64,000 nt of DNA from Gordonia malaquae NBRC 108250 (lineage in GTDB: Bacteria > Actinomycetota > Actinomycetes > Mycobacteriales > Mycobacteriaceae). The notes below the pieces were generated by a model, which did not search any database, was not told the origin of the DNA, and worked only from the letters and a program-made list of their open reading frames with translations. The stretch is from contig NZ_BAOP01000004.1 in NCBI RefSeq assembly GCF_000344135.1, positions 1 through 64,000 of the forward strand, in the 5' to 3' direction. Made by a program: the position numbers and the translations under genes. Shown piece by piece: positions 37,752 through 47,293 of the stretch (position 1 is its first letter; each line of letters opens with the position of its first letter).

Positions 37752-38878
37752 GCCGCACCTGCCATGCCGAGCGCGTTCCGGACGACCGCTGCGACGGTGG
37801 TGATGGTCGCGTCATCGACGTCGGCCCGCATCGTCAAGCGCAGTCGCGACGTGCCCTCCGGCACCGACGGCGGCCGGAAGCAACCCACGAGCACTCCGCG
37901 GTCTCGGCACTCCTGTGCTGCGGCGACCGCTGCGGCGGGGTCGCCGACGATGAGTGAGACGACTGCCGACTCGGGCCGGTCCGCGCCGACAGCGGCCGCG
38001 ATACGGCGTGCGCCGGCGAGCAGACGATCGGGAAGGTGCGGATTCGCGATGAGCACACGCAATGCTGCGTGAGCGGCGCCCACCGCGGCCGGATTGACAC
38101 CGGTGTCGAAGATGAAGGTCCGTGCATGGTCGATCAGATGGTCTCGGAGCAACACCGACCCCGCAACCACGCCGCCCTGCGCACCCAACGATTTCGAGCA
38201 CACGGCGGTGACGACGAGGTCTGGAGAACCGGCGAGGCCGCATTCGGCGACCAGTCCCCTTCCGCCTGGGCCGCGCACTCCGATCGCGTGGGCCTCGTCG
38301 ACGAGCAGCGTTGCGCCGGTCGCTCGTGTGGCTGCGTACAACTCGCGCAGCGGTGCGAGTCGTCCGTCGATGCTGTACACGGAGTCGGTGACCACCAGGG
38401 CCCGTTGCTCTGTCCGCTCGGACAGCACACGACGCACTGCGTGGTGGTCTCCGCGATCGACGACGACCACACGTGCGCGAGACAGTCGGCAGCCGTCGAT
38501 CAACGAAGCGTGCGCTCCCGTGTCGCTCACGATCAGATCGCCGCGGCCGGCCAGCGCCGTCACAGCTCCGACGTTCGCGAGGTACCCCGACGAGAACATC
38601 AGTGCCGCGTCGGCGCCGACGAAGTCGGCGAAGTCGTTCTCGAAGTCCACATGCGCCTGCACCGTGCCGACCACCAGCCTCGACGACGTCGAACCGGTTC
38701 CCCACGTGTCGATCGCGGCATGCGCACCCGCCATCACATCGGGATGCGTCGACAGGCCGAGGTAGTCGTTGGACGCGAGATTGATCTCGGTGGCACCGGG
38801 CTGTCGGGCGACTGGCGCCCGATGCAGCCCGGCCGCGGCCGTGCGCTCGGCGACGTCGGCGAGCCACGCGGCGGTCAT
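37748..38878 (-). CDS. bioF: 8-amino-7-oxononanoate synthase
   Basis: BioF condenses alanine with pimeloyl-ACP or pimeloyl-CoA to the first biotin ring precursor. The 376-residue PLP enzyme has [50 protein letters not shown], the cofactor Asp in [12 protein letters not shown], and the PLP lysine in [13 protein letters not shown]. The ATG at 38878 overlaps the bioA stop; the long frame upstream is a shadow of bioA. Confidence 0.95.
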   Translation of the reverse strand: MTAAWLADVAERTAAAGLHRAPVARQPGATEINLASNDYLGLSTHPDVMAGAHAAIDTWGTGSTSSRLVVGTVQAHVDFENDFADFVGADAALMFSSGYLANVGAVTALAGRGDLIVSDTGAHASLIDGCRLSRARVVVVDRGDHHAVRRVLSERTEQRALVVTDSVYSIDGRLAPLRELYAATRATGATLLVDEAHAIGVRGPGGRGLVAECGLAGSPDLVVTAVCSKSLGAQGGVVAGSVLLRDHLIDHARTFIFDTGVNPAAVGAAHAALRVLIANPHLPDRLLAGARRIAAAVGADRPESAVVSLIVGDPAAAVAAAQECRDRGVLVGCFRPPSVPEGTSRLRLTMRADVDDATITTVAAVVRNALGMAGAA

Positions 38879-40179
38879 GCCGGGACTCCTTGGAGGGACC
38901 GCTCCTGCTCGAGGGTCGCGTGGACAGCTGCGGTGATTCCGGTGGTGATCGCGGTCAGGTGGGCGTCGTCGGCGATGAACGGCGGCATCGTGTAGATCAG
39001 ATTGCGGAACGGCCGCAGCCACACACCCGAATCGAGTGCGGCGTCGGTGGCGGCGACCATGTCGACGGGCCTGTCGAGTTCGACGACTCCGATCGCGCCG
39101 AGCGTCCGCACGTCGGCGACGCCGTCGAGCACGGCCAGCGGCGCGAGACCGTCGGCGAGACGCCGCTCGATCTGGGGCACGCGTGTACGCCAGTCGGATT
39201 CGCTGAGGACACCGATCGACGCGCATGCGACCGCGCAGGCGAGCGGGTTCGCCATGAAGGTGGGCCCGTGGGCCAGACCTCCCGCCTCGCCCCCACTGAT
39301 CACATCGGCCACCTCGTCGGTGGTGAGCGTGGCCGCGAGAGTCATGTATCCGCCGGTGAGAGCCTTGCCGACACACATGATGTCCGGCGTCACCCCCGCA
39401 TGGTCGACGGCGAACATCTCCCCCGTACGACCGAACCCGGTGGCGATCTCGTCGCAGATGAGCAGCACGTCGTGCACGGTGCACAGCCTGCGCAGTTCGG
39501 CGACCAGACGCGGATCGTGGAAGCGCATACCGCCCGCCCCCTGGACGACGGGCTCGACGATCACCGCGGCGATCGTGCCCGCATGCACGGCGAGCGACCG
39601 GTCGAGAGCCTCGATGTACGACGGGTCGAAGTCGGTCGGCGGAGCAGGTACGAACACTTGCTCGGCGAGGACTCCCCGCCACATCGAGTGCATGCCGCCG
39701 TCGGGATCGCACACGCTCATCGGAGCGAACGTGTCGCCGTGGTAGCCGCCGCGCCACGTGAGGATCTTCGTTCGGCCGACGAGTCCGCGGCCGCGTTGGT
39801 ATTGGACGGCCATCTTGACCGCCACTTCGACCGACACCGACCCGGAGTCGGCGAAGAACACCTTCCGGAGCGCATCGGGAGTGAGGTCGACGAGCAGGCC
39901 GGCCAGCCGGGCCGCAGGCTCGTGCGTGAGTCCGCCGAACATCACGTGCGACATGCGCCCGAGTTGCGCTGCGGCGGCGTCGTCGAGCACGGGATGCCGG
40001 TAGCCGTGGATCGCGGCCCACCACGAACTCATGCCGTCGACCGCCTCGGTCCCGTCGGCGAACCGAAGGTGGACGCCGGACGCCGACTCGACGATTCTCG
40101 GGCGGGTGGTCGACGGGAATCCGCCGTACGGGTGCCACACGTGTTCGGCGTCGAGTTGTGCAATCGTGTCGGGTCCCAC
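38875..40179 (-). CDS. bioA: Adenosylmethionine-8-amino-7-oxononanoate aminotransferase
   Basis: BioA aminates the BioF product using S-adenosylmethionine as donor. The 434-residue class III aminotransferase has HVWHPYGGF at the start, [58 protein letters not shown] and the PLP lysine in [13 protein letters not shown]. The GTG start has an AGAGGAG site 5 bases away. It leads the bioA-F-D-B-bsaP-DUF2567 unit and faces a TetR gene across tandem palindromes, so it is probably under that regulator. Confidence 0.95.
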   Translation of the reverse strand: MGPDTIAQLDAEHVWHPYGGFPSTTRPRIVESASGVHLRFADGTEAVDGMSSWWAAIHGYRHPVLDDAAAAQLGRMSHVMFGGLTHEPAARLAGLLVDLTPDALRKVFFADSGSVSVEVAVKMAVQYQRGRGLVGRTKILTWRGGYHGDTFAPMSVCDPDGGMHSMWRGVLAEQVFVPAPPTDFDPSYIEALDRSLAVHAGTIAAVIVEPVVQGAGGMRFHDPRLVAELRRLCTVHDVLLICDEIATGFGRTGEMFAVDHAGVTPDIMCVGKALTGGYMTLAATLTTDEVADVISGGEAGGLAHGPTFMANPLACAVACASIGVLSESDWRTRVPQIERRLADGLAPLAVLDGVADVRTLGAIGVVELDRPVDMVAATDAALDSGVWLRPFRNLIYTMPPFIADDAHLTAITTGITAAVHATLEQERSLQGVPA

Positions 40180-40222
40180 GCGTGCTCCTCTCGTCGGGTC
40201 AGATCACAGCCGGTCCGCTGAT

Positions 40223-40261
40223 CCTGAACACCGTACAGGAAGTACCTGTACGTCGTACAGG
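40223..40261. promoter_or_regulatory. Tandem 17-base palindromic operators between bioA and the TetR gene
   Basis: Two similar sites lie here. At 40223-40239, CCTGAAC-acc-GTACAGG has one arm mismatch; at 40245-40261, CCTGTAC-gtc-GTACAGG is perfect. Their centres are 22 bases apart, about two helical turns, so two dimers could bind the same face. They lie just before the TetR -10 box at 40266 and 44 to 80 bases before bioA. The likely ligand is the adjacent BioQ-like protein, controlling itself and the bio unit. Confidence 0.75.
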
Positions 40262-40265
40262 TCGC

Positions 40266-40271
40266 TATGGT
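40266..40271 (+). promoter_or_regulatory. -10 box of the TetR gene, probably leaderless
   Basis: TATGGT is 6 bases before the GTG at 40278. The perfect palindrome ends 4 bases upstream of it, so a bound repressor would block RNA polymerase. Confidence 0.5.
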
Positions 40272-40277
40272 TGCCTG

Positions 40278-40865
40278 GTGAGCAACACCCGGGCCGACGT
40301 CCTCGCCGCCGCACGCGCCATCCTCGCCGAGCACAGCCTCGCCGACCTGACCATGCGGCGCCTCGCAACCGACCTCGGCGTTCGACCGAACGCGTTGTAC
40401 TGGCATTTCCCGAACAAGCAGTCGATGCTCGCCGCCCTCGCCGACGACATCCTCTCCCCGGTCATCTCACACGCGGCCACGTCGCCCGACGACGGCGATC
40501 TCGCCGACCGGATCCGTGCAGTCGCAACCTCCATGCGTCGCGCCCTGCTCGCCGTCCCCGACAGCGCAGAGATCGTGTCCTCGGCATGGGCGTCGGGCCT
40601 GTCGGGCCGCGATGCGGTCGACCTCGTCGTCGGGGTGGCGCGCAGCGGAGGTCTCGACATACAGACGTCCGCCGGGGTCGCGACAGCCGTGTGCCAGTTG
40701 ACGATCGGCCTCACGATCGAAGAGCAGACGCGCACTCAGATGGAACGACTCGGCGTCATCGAGCCGTCCGGTCGCGACTTCGACGCCGAGTTCGCATCCG
40801 GGCTCTCCGTCATCGTCGCCGGAGCGGTCGCCGGACGCGGAGTGAACGGGCGTCCAGGTCGGTAA
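40278..40865 (+). CDS. bioQ: TetR family regulator, probable biotin repressor BioQ
   Basis: The 195-residue protein has an N-terminal TetR DNA-binding domain: the helix-turn-helix lies at about 25-44, in TMRRLATDLGVRPNALYWHF, followed by PNKQSMLAALADD. The rest is the helical ligand/dimer domain. In actinobacteria BioQ is the TetR repressor of biotin genes. The name is inferred from the divergent bioA gene and the paired palindromes, not from a ligand motif. The GTG at 40278 is chosen because TATGGT lies 6 bases upstream and family members begin just before ADVLAAA; the longer frame would cross the operators. Confidence 0.8.
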   Translation: MSNTRADVLAAARAILAEHSLADLTMRRLATDLGVRPNALYWHFPNKQSMLAALADDILSPVISHAATSPDDGDLADRIRAVATSMRRALLAVPDSAEIVSSAWASGLSGRDAVDLVVGVARSGGLDIQTSAGVATAVCQLTIGLTIEEQTRTQMERLGVIEPSGRDFDAEFASGLSVIVAGAVAGRGVNGRPGR

Positions 40866-40868
40866 CAT
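40863..40868 (+). promoter_or_regulatory. -10 box of treY, probably leaderless
   Basis: TAACAT lies 6 bases before the treY GTG and uses the TAA stop of the TetR gene as its first three bases. A separate treY promoter therefore seems likely despite the short gap. Confidence 0.45.
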
Positions 40869-40874
40869 CATCGC

Positions 40875-43172
40875 GTGGAGCCGATAGCGACGTACCGCGT
40901 CCAGTTGACACCCGACTTCGCTTTCGCCGAGGTCGTCGGAATCCTCGATCACCTCTCGGACCTCGGTGTCAGCCATCTCTACCTCTCGCCGATCCTGCAG
41001 GCGATGCCCGGCTCCACACATGGCTACGACTGGTGCCCACCCGCGCGCATCGATGCCGGACTGGGTGGCCTCGACGGATTCCGCCTGCTTCGCGCACACG
41101 CTCAGGCGGTCGGCATCGGCGTGATCCTCGACATCGTGCCGAATCACCTGGGCATCGCCGACGCACGTCACAATCCCTGGTGGGCCGACGTCCTCCGGAA
41201 CGGCGCCGACTCCGCGTACGCCCACTACTTCGACCTCCACCTCAACTTCGGCGACGGCGCCCTGTGCCTGCCGTGGCTCGGCGCCGACGGCGACCTCACC
41301 GCGCTCCGGCTCGACGACGACGGCTGTCTCCGGCTCCACGATCGGGTTCTCACGACCGCGGAAGGGACCGCTGCTCCAGGCGACGATCCGCTCGCCGTCC
41401 TCGCCCGACAGCACTATCGACTCGTCCCGTTCGACAGCATGCAGATCGGGTATCGGCGTTTCCTTGCCGTGAACGATCTGGCGGCGCTCCGGCAGGAGAT
41501 CGTCGACGTTTTCGACGCGACTCACGGGTGGCTGACGGAGCTCGCGGCCGACGACCTCTTCGACGGTGTGCGGGTGGATCACCTCGACGGGCTCACCGAT
41601 CCCGTCGGCTACTGCGCTCGACTGCGCCGAGTGATCGGCGACCGCTTGTTCTACGTCGAGAAGGGACTGTCGGTGGGTGAGCGTCTCGATCCGGCGCTCG
41701 TCGTCGACGGGACGACGGGGTACGACACGCTCCGCATCATCGAAGGCGCCTACACGGCGGCGTCGGGAACCATCGAACTGTCGGAGACCAGCCAACGGAT
41801 GACCGGGGTCAGCGGCGACGGCGACGATCTGACCGCGCGCGCGAAGGACCTCAAGCATGTGACGTTGATCGACCTGTTCTCCGACCGCGTCCGCCGCACC
41901 ACAGAACTCTTCGCGGCCGCCGCACCCGACGTGCCGGTCCACAACATCCAGCAAGCCGTGACGACACTGATCTGCGACGCCAGACTCGCCCGGCCCGACT
42001 ACCCGTCGCTCGTCGACGACGTCGTCGCGTCGATCGACCGGATCGCCGAGGCCAACCCGACGATGGCCGATGCGCTGGACGCACTGGAGTTCACGTTCAC
42101 TCACCGCGATCACGCGCCCGGTGCCATCGCCCGTCTCGGCGAGGCCGTCGCCGCCGTCAACGCGAAGGCGATGGAGGACATCGGGTATCACCGGACCGGT
42201 CGCCTCGTCTCGAACAACGAACTGGGCTGCTCGCCTCTCGTTCCGTCGGTCAACCGGACCGAGTTCCACGGTCATCAGGCCGATCGCGCCCGGGACTGGC
42301 CGCTGTCGATGAATGCCCTGTCGACGCACGACACGAAACGCAGCGAAGACGTACGCGCCCGGATCGCCGTCATCGCGCAGACCCCGCAACGCTGGTCTGT
42401 GCTTGTGATGACCCTCTGGCGAGTCGTCCCTCCGCCGAACGATCGCACCGCGTACTTCCTCCTGCAGAACGTCGTCGGAGTGTGGCCGCAGGGCGACGTG
42501 CCCGACTCCGCGCTGCGCGATCGCCTCGCCGCATACGCTCGCAAAGCGATGCGCGAAGCCGGCCTCATCTCGTCGTGGACAGCCGTCGACGACGACGCCG
42601 AACACGCGATGCTCGCCTGGCTCGAATCTCTGTACATGGGCCCCGCAGCCACGCTGATCAGCAACTTCGTCGACATCATCGCGGACGCGGGACGTGACGA
42701 GGCGATCGCGCGCAAAGTGCTGTCGTTGTTGCTGCCCGGGGTCGGCGACATCTATCAGGGCACCCAGTGGTGGGACGACTCGCTCACCGACCCGGACAAC
42801 CGGAGACCAGTGGACTACACGCAGTCCCTCGATCACCCGAAGACCCGAGCGATCATCACCGCCCTCGCAGTGCGTCGCCGCACCCCGACGGCCTTCGGTC
42901 GCGACAGCGGCTACACCGACATCATGTCGAAGGGAACGAACTCCACACACGTCGTCGGATTCTCCCGCGACGTCGACGGTGAGGCCCGAGTCGTGGTGCT
43001 CGCCGTGCGTCTGGCGCACACCTTTCGCACTGTCGAGGCACGCGAGGAGGCCGTGGTTCCGCTACCGCCGGGGCTGTGGCGTGACGCCGAGACCGGGGCC
43101 GACCACTCCGAGCAGGCCACCGCATCCACGATCCTCGGTTCTCGACCCTTCGCGATTCTCGAACTCCTGTAG
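40875..43172 (+). CDS. treY: Maltooligosyl trehalose synthase
   Basis: TreY turns the reducing-end linkage of maltooligosaccharides into an alpha,alpha-1,1 bond; TreZ then releases trehalose. The 765-residue GH13 enzyme has the typical TYRVQLTPDF start, DLGVSHLYLSP and GSTHGYDW, the region-I stretch DIVPNHLG, the nucleophile Asp in GVRVDHLDGL, the acid Glu in FYVEKGL, and the late STHDTKRSEDVRARI. The length is family-typical. Neither treX nor treZ, which flank it in mycobacteria, is in the window. It converges on the Mce-associated gene with a 5-base gap. Confidence 0.95.
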   Translation: MEPIATYRVQLTPDFAFAEVVGILDHLSDLGVSHLYLSPILQAMPGSTHGYDWCPPARIDAGLGGLDGFRLLRAHAQAVGIGVILDIVPNHLGIADARHNPWWADVLRNGADSAYAHYFDLHLNFGDGALCLPWLGADGDLTALRLDDDGCLRLHDRVLTTAEGTAAPGDDPLAVLARQHYRLVPFDSMQIGYRRFLAVNDLAALRQEIVDVFDATHGWLTELAADDLFDGVRVDHLDGLTDPVGYCARLRRVIGDRLFYVEKGLSVGERLDPALVVDGTTGYDTLRIIEGAYTAASGTIELSETSQRMTGVSGDGDDLTARAKDLKHVTLIDLFSDRVRRTTELFAAAAPDVPVHNIQQAVTTLICDARLARPDYPSLVDDVVASIDRIAEANPTMADALDALEFTFTHRDHAPGAIARLGEAVAAVNAKAMEDIGYHRTGRLVSNNELGCSPLVPSVNRTEFHGHQADRARDWPLSMNALSTHDTKRSEDVRARIAVIAQTPQRWSVLVMTLWRVVPPPNDRTAYFLLQNVVGVWPQGDVPDSALRDRLAAYARKAMREAGLISSWTAVDDDAEHAMLAWLESLYMGPAATLISNFVDIIADAGRDEAIARKVLSLLLPGVGDIYQGTQWWDDSLTDPDNRRPVDYTQSLDHPKTRAIITALAVRRRTPTAFGRDSGYTDIMSKGTNSTHVVGFSRDVDGEARVVVLAVRLAHTFRTVEAREEAVVPLPPGLWRDAETGADHSEQATASTILGSRPFAILELL

Positions 43173-43177
43173 GAGGC

Positions 43178-43930
43178 TCAGCCCCCGGGCTGCGGCGCGG
43201 GCGCCGAAGGCGTCGGAGCACCCGGGGTGGTCGCTCCGTTCGGAACGCCGGGGACGACGGCGAAGTCGGAGACGAGCCAGTCGCCGTCGACTTTGTCGAC
43301 GGTCAACTGCACCAGCGCCAGGTTGGTGCCGCCGGTCGGCGCGGTGGCACTGGTGCCCTTCAACTCCACGGCGATCACGACAACGGCGTGGTCCTTGCTG
43401 AACGTCTTCACCGACGACGACGTCACCTTCGTGGTGAAGTTGTCGATCTTCGTCTCCTTGGCGAAGTCCACCGCACCCTGCGAGTCCTTCTCGACCCGAT
43501 CGTGGAATGCGCCGGTCGTCATCGGAAGCACAGCGTCCTTCAAGGCCGACGCCGACTGGTCCTTGCTGAACAGCACCTCGAAGTACTTCGTCACAAAGGC
43601 CGACGCCGCGGTCTGGGAGTCGTCGAATGCGGCGAGTTCACGCTTGGTGTCGAACAGAGTCCACCCGCCGAAGGCGATGGCGACGACGACGGCCACACCG
43701 ACGACTCCCGCGACGACCCGCTTGAGCGTGCGCGCCGATACCGTGAACTCACGGTCGGCGGCGGCGTCCGCCTCGCGTGCCTGCGCCTTCGCCTTCGCTT
43801 TTGCTGCGACGCCGCTGACCTTCACCTCGTCGGGCTCGACGGTCGCCTCGTCGGCGATGTCGTCACCGGTCTTGTCGAGGTTCACCGCGGAGTCGTCGGT
43901 GGTGTCGGTCTCTGGTGTCTCGGAACTCAT
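43178..43930 (-). CDS. Mce-associated membrane protein
   Basis: The 250-residue protein is a Mas-type factor at the end of an mce operon. The acidic N-terminus (1-65) and an Ala/Lys-rich stretch are followed by one membrane helix at about 72-92. The outside domain of about 135 residues, from AAFDDSQTAASAFVTKYFEVLF through DGDWLVSDFAVVPG, is of the NTF2-like/Tim44 fold often seen in Mas proteins. A Pro-rich tail ends it. Mas proteins stabilise Mce complexes. AAAGGA precedes the ATG, and mceF ends 12 bases upstream. Only one Mas gene is present here. Confidence 0.88.
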   Translation of the reverse strand: MSSETPETDTTDDSAVNLDKTGDDIADEATVEPDEVKVSGVAAKAKAKAQAREADAAADREFTVSARTLKRVVAGVVGVAVVVAIAFGGWTLFDTKRELAAFDDSQTAASAFVTKYFEVLFSKDQSASALKDAVLPMTTGAFHDRVEKDSQGAVDFAKETKIDNFTTKVTSSSVKTFSKDHAVVVIAVELKGTSATAPTGGTNLALVQLTVDKVDGDWLVSDFAVVPGVPNGATTPGAPTPSAPAPQPGG

Positions 43931-43942
43931 GTGTCCTTTTCT

Positions 43943-45103
43943 CTATCGGTCGAGCGGAACGGTACGCGCGTTCGGATCATAGTTCGGCGGCGGACCAGCC
44001 GTGTCGTCGCCCTTCGGGCGCGGAGCGTTCGCGGCGCCACGGGTCTGCAGTGTCGGGTCGTTGGTGACGCAGTACAGGTTCTTCGGGACGGTAAGTTCGA
44101 GGACCTGTGTGGGCGGCGTCGGTGCTATCGAGTAGTTGCACGACGGCCTCGGGTAGATCGAGGCCAGAGCCCACCAGGCGCCGTCGTGGAACATCTTCTG
44201 CGCCTGCACGCTGCCGTCACGGATGGACGGGAAGAGTGTGGCCATCGTCGGCGCCCGCAACGCACCCTGACGGGCGATGTCGGCGAACTGTTTGACAAGG
44301 TCGGCGAGCGGATCGCTGATCGTCGACAATGAGCCGGCGAGCGAGCTGAACTGCGCTGGGCCGCGGCCGAGCAGTTGTCGGAGTTCGCCGTCCGCATTCG
44401 CGGCCGCCGTCGCGACCTTGTTGAATCCCTTGGCGAGCGTGTCGAGATCGGGTTGAGCGTTCGCGGTCGTCTTGAAGATGGTCCCGAGGTTCTGGATCAA
44501 CTTCGTGGTCTGCGGAAGCGTCTTGGCCAGATCGGCGAAGATCACACCGCCCGAGTGGAAGATCGACTTCAACTGGTTGGGACCGCGGTCGTTGAGGGCG
44601 ATCTCCAACTGCTGAAGCGACGCCGTCAGCTTCGGCGGATCGATCTGACCGACCACGTCGAGAGTCGACTGCAGCATCGACGAGAACGCGACGGTCACAT
44701 GAGTCTGGCCGACCTGGACGATCGATCCGTCCTCCAGAAAGGGACCGTCGTTCGTGGTCGGGGTGAAGTTGACGTACTGCTCACCCGCACCGGACAGGCC
44801 CAGCGCGGACACTTTGCTGTTCTTGTTGATCTTGACGTCGTCGTCGAGACGCATCGTGACGACGACGTCGGTCGGCGTCACCTGAATCGTGCGGACGTGG
44901 CCGATCTCCGAGCCGCGCAGCATCACTTTGCTGGTCTCCTGCAGTCCTCCGGACTGCGGGAAATGGACGGTCACGTCGTAGGTGCCCTGCCACGGACGCC
45001 AGCTCAGTGAGCCGAAAGCGAGATACGCCAGTCCGAGAAGCATGACCAGCACCAGGGAGAGGTTGCCGACCATGATCTTGTGTTCACGCAGCCATGCCAT
45101 CAT
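43943..45103 (-). CDS. mceF: Mce family protein, MceF position
   Basis: The 386-residue protein is the sixth Mce subunit. One N-terminal helix (about 12-33) is followed by the MlaD/Mce domain (about 40-120: TYDVTVHFPQSGGLQETSKV, VTMRLDDDVKINKNSKV, GEQYVNFTP). Then comes a long helical region (150-310) that would stack into the lipid tunnel, and a Cys-containing, Pro-rich tail. ATG codons at 45103 and 45100 are both possible; GGTGA fits the first better. It starts 8 bases after mceE. Confidence 0.9.
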   Translation of the reverse strand: MMAWLREHKIMVGNLSLVLVMLLGLAYLAFGSLSWRPWQGTYDVTVHFPQSGGLQETSKVMLRGSEIGHVRTIQVTPTDVVVTMRLDDDVKINKNSKVSALGLSGAGEQYVNFTPTTNDGPFLEDGSIVQVGQTHVTVAFSSMLQSTLDVVGQIDPPKLTASLQQLEIALNDRGPNQLKSIFHSGGVIFADLAKTLPQTTKLIQNLGTIFKTTANAQPDLDTLAKGFNKVATAAANADGELRQLLGRGPAQFSSLAGSLSTISDPLADLVKQFADIARQGALRAPTMATLFPSIRDGSVQAQKMFHDGAWWALASIYPRPSCNYSIAPTPPTQVLELTVPKNLYCVTNDPTLQTRGAANAPRPKGDDTAGPPPNYDPNARTVPLDR

Positions 45104-45110
45104 CGTGCGA

Positions 45111-46196
45111 TCACCGCCCCGCCAGTCGTGCGAGCAGACGAGCCAACGTCTGCTGCAGGGCGTGATCCCCCTGCATGATGTCCGACGCCTCGGGCAGTCT
45201 CGACGCCGAGTCGAAGCCGACACCGGGTGTCAGCCAGAACACCTTCGCCGACACCAGGGCCGCCGAGCCCTGAGTCGACTTGATCCACTTCGGGTTCAGC
45301 TTCTCCATCGCGTCGGCCAGCGGGCCGAGCGTCGGCGCCGCATTGCCCAGTGCGATCAAGGTGGTGTTGAGGTGGCCGAGCAGTTCCGGCAGATTCTGCC
45401 GTTCGGACCGGAGGAAGTCGTTGGTCGCGTCGGTGACGTTGTTCGTCTTGTCCAGTGTCGACAGGATCAATCCGATGTCGCCGTTGACGGCATCGATCGC
45501 GCCGGGCAGCTTGTTGATCGATGCGGCCAATTGCGCACGACCGTCGGCGAGCGACTGGGTGAGATTCGCCGTCGTCGCGAACGCCTTGTCGACCGCGCCC
45601 GCGTTGCGATTCATCTTGTCGATGGCTGTGGTGAAGCCGTCGATGGCGCCGCGGAGTTCGGGCGCGTTGCCCGACAGTGCGGTCGACAGTTCGGTGAAGA
45701 TCCGTTGCATGGCGCCCACTGCGCCACCGTCGACCAGCCCGGTCATGCTGACCAGCAGGTCTTCGACGGTCGCGGCGGCCGATGTGGGCCCGGTGAGCTT
45801 GCCCCCGTCGGCGATGAGCCCCTTTGACGAATCCGCAGGCGGGATGAGCGCGACGAACACGTCACCGAGCGGCGTGGCCTGACGGAGTTCGGCTCCGGTG
45901 CCCACCGGCAGCTTCACGCTCGTCGACACCGACATCGTGACGTCGGCCCGATAGTTCGAGGCGACGATGTCGTCGACCTGTCCGACGTCGGTTCCCGCGA
46001 GCCGGACCTTCGCCTGGGCAGGCAGGTTCAACGCGTTGTCGAACAGCGCGTGGACGGTGATGGAGTCACCGATTCCGCCCGGCGCCGGCAGCGGGATCTG
46101 CTCAACGGTCAAGCCTGGGATCGAGCCGCAGGCGGCGAGGCTCACCGTGGTGACCAGAGCGACAGCTGTCGCTGCGACCTTCCTCATGCGGTTCAT
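45111..46196 (-). CDS. mceE: Mce family lipoprotein, MceE position
   Basis: The 361-residue protein has a lipoprotein signal peptide with lipobox SLAAC ending at Cys23, a feature of the E subunit in mycobacterial operons. The Mce domain covers about 45-115 (SITVHALFDNALNLPAQAKV, RLAGTDVGQVDDI) and a long helical part follows. Lgt and LspA, both in this window, would process it. The ATG overlaps the mceD stop (ATGA). Confidence 0.92.
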   Translation of the reverse strand: MNRMRKVAATAVALVTTVSLAACGSIPGLTVEQIPLPAPGGIGDSITVHALFDNALNLPAQAKVRLAGTDVGQVDDIVASNYRADVTMSVSTSVKLPVGTGAELRQATPLGDVFVALIPPADSSKGLIADGGKLTGPTSAAATVEDLLVSMTGLVDGGAVGAMQRIFTELSTALSGNAPELRGAIDGFTTAIDKMNRNAGAVDKAFATTANLTQSLADGRAQLAASINKLPGAIDAVNGDIGLILSTLDKTNNVTDATNDFLRSERQNLPELLGHLNTTLIALGNAAPTLGPLADAMEKLNPKWIKSTQGSAALVSAKVFWLTPGVGFDSASRLPEASDIMQGDHALQQTLARLLARLAGR

Positions 46197-47293
46197 TTCT
46201 GCAACAACCCCAACAGTCCTGAGTAGATGCCGAGGTCGGGGCCGAAATCGCCCAGCTGACCAGTACGGCAGCCCTTCTTGTTCACGTTGATCGCCTCACA
46301 CAGACGGTTGGACAGTTCGTTATCGACCAACGACTTGTCGAGCAGCACCGAGGCGCGCCAGGCGCCCTGTTCGGCGGAGATCGAGTTCGAGAGGTTCTGG
46401 AACAGCAACGGCGCCATGTCGATTCCATCGACGACCTCGCGCGAGAAGTCCGAGAGATTCGCCGTCACGGCCGCCATTCGAGACGTCGACGAACTGATCG
46501 TGCCCGAGTTGGCCTCGAGGAACTCCGACGTGTTCTGCAACGCCTTGTTGAGGTCGTCGAGCGTCGCGACGAGCCCGACGGACTGGTCGCCGAGCATCTG
46601 CGACACCTGAGTCATCGAGGAGGAGAACGCCATCATCTTCGGGTAGTTGTCGGTGAGCGCCGTGGTGAGCGTGCTCATCGCCTTGAGGATCTCGGTGAGC
46701 GAGTCGCTGTTGTCGGCGCCGGTCTTGCCCGCCGCGGCCAATGCGGTGAGTGCGTCGCGGAGCTTCGCACCGTTGCCCGATGCGATGCCGGACGTCACGT
46801 CGACGAAATCGGCGATGGGACCGGTGCCCGGCTTGTCGCCCGACAGGTTCTCCACGAGCGAGTCGACGGCGTCGAACAGCGTCCCGATCTCAACCGGGGC
46901 CTCGGTGTTCTTGACGGTTCCACCGTCCTGCAGCGTCGGGCCCTTGGTGTAGGCCGGCGTCAATTCGATGTGCCGGGTGGTGACGATCGACGTGTTGACG
47001 ATCGCCGCGGTGGCGTCTTCGGGAACGTCGACGTCATTGCTGACCGTGAAGACCACCTTGACGCGGGTGCCCTCCGGTTCGACCGACGTGATGCGCCCGA
47101 CCGGCATGCCGAGCACGGCGACGTCGTTGCCGACGAACAGCCCGGACACGTCGTCGAAGTACGCCGTCACCGATTTGGCTTGGCCGAGTGCGGTGGTCCA
47201 ACTCGCCGGCATCAGTGAGCAGCCGGTCACGCCGAGCGCGACGACTGCCGTCATGGTGGCCGCGGCGAACGCGCGGCGGGGTGCGGTCAGCAT
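46193..47293 (-). CDS. mceD: Mce family protein, MceD position, with lipobox
   Basis: The 366-residue protein has the Mce domain at about 40-115 (SVTAYFDDVSGLFVGNDVAVLGMPVG) and a helical C-terminal half. Its hydrophobic N-terminus ends in VTGC at Cys25, an acceptable lipobox, so it may be lipidated like MceE. That is unusual, because in most mce operons only the E subunit is. The ATG overlaps the mceC stop by 7 bases; the longer frame is inside mceC. Confidence 0.9.
   Translation of the reverse strand: MLTAPRRAFAAATMTAVVALGVTGCSLMPASWTTALGQAKSVTAYFDDVSGLFVGNDVAVLGMPVGRITSVEPEGTRVKVVFTVSNDVDVPEDATAAIVNTSIVTTRHIELTPAYTKGPTLQDGGTVKNTEAPVEIGTLFDAVDSLVENLSGDKPGTGPIADFVDVTSGIASGNGAKLRDALTALAAAGKTGADNSDSLTEILKAMSTLTTALTDNYPKMMAFSSSMTQVSQMLGDQSVGLVATLDDLNKALQNTSEFLEANSGTISSSTSRMAAVTANLSDFSREVVDGIDMAPLLFQNLSNSISAEQGAWRASVLLDKSLVDNELSNRLCEAINVNKKGCRTGQLGDFGPDLGIYSGLLGLLQK

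Noticed and set aside
40467-43019. Minus-strand open frame of 850 codons opposite treY
   Set aside because: The treY frame carries all GH13 motifs; the antisense product is Arg/Asp/Val-rich without domains.
43179-43192. CAGCCC-cc-GGGCTG palindrome at the treY/mas convergence as a terminator
   Set aside because: Short, inside the mas coding end, with no T-run in either direction; too weak to call.
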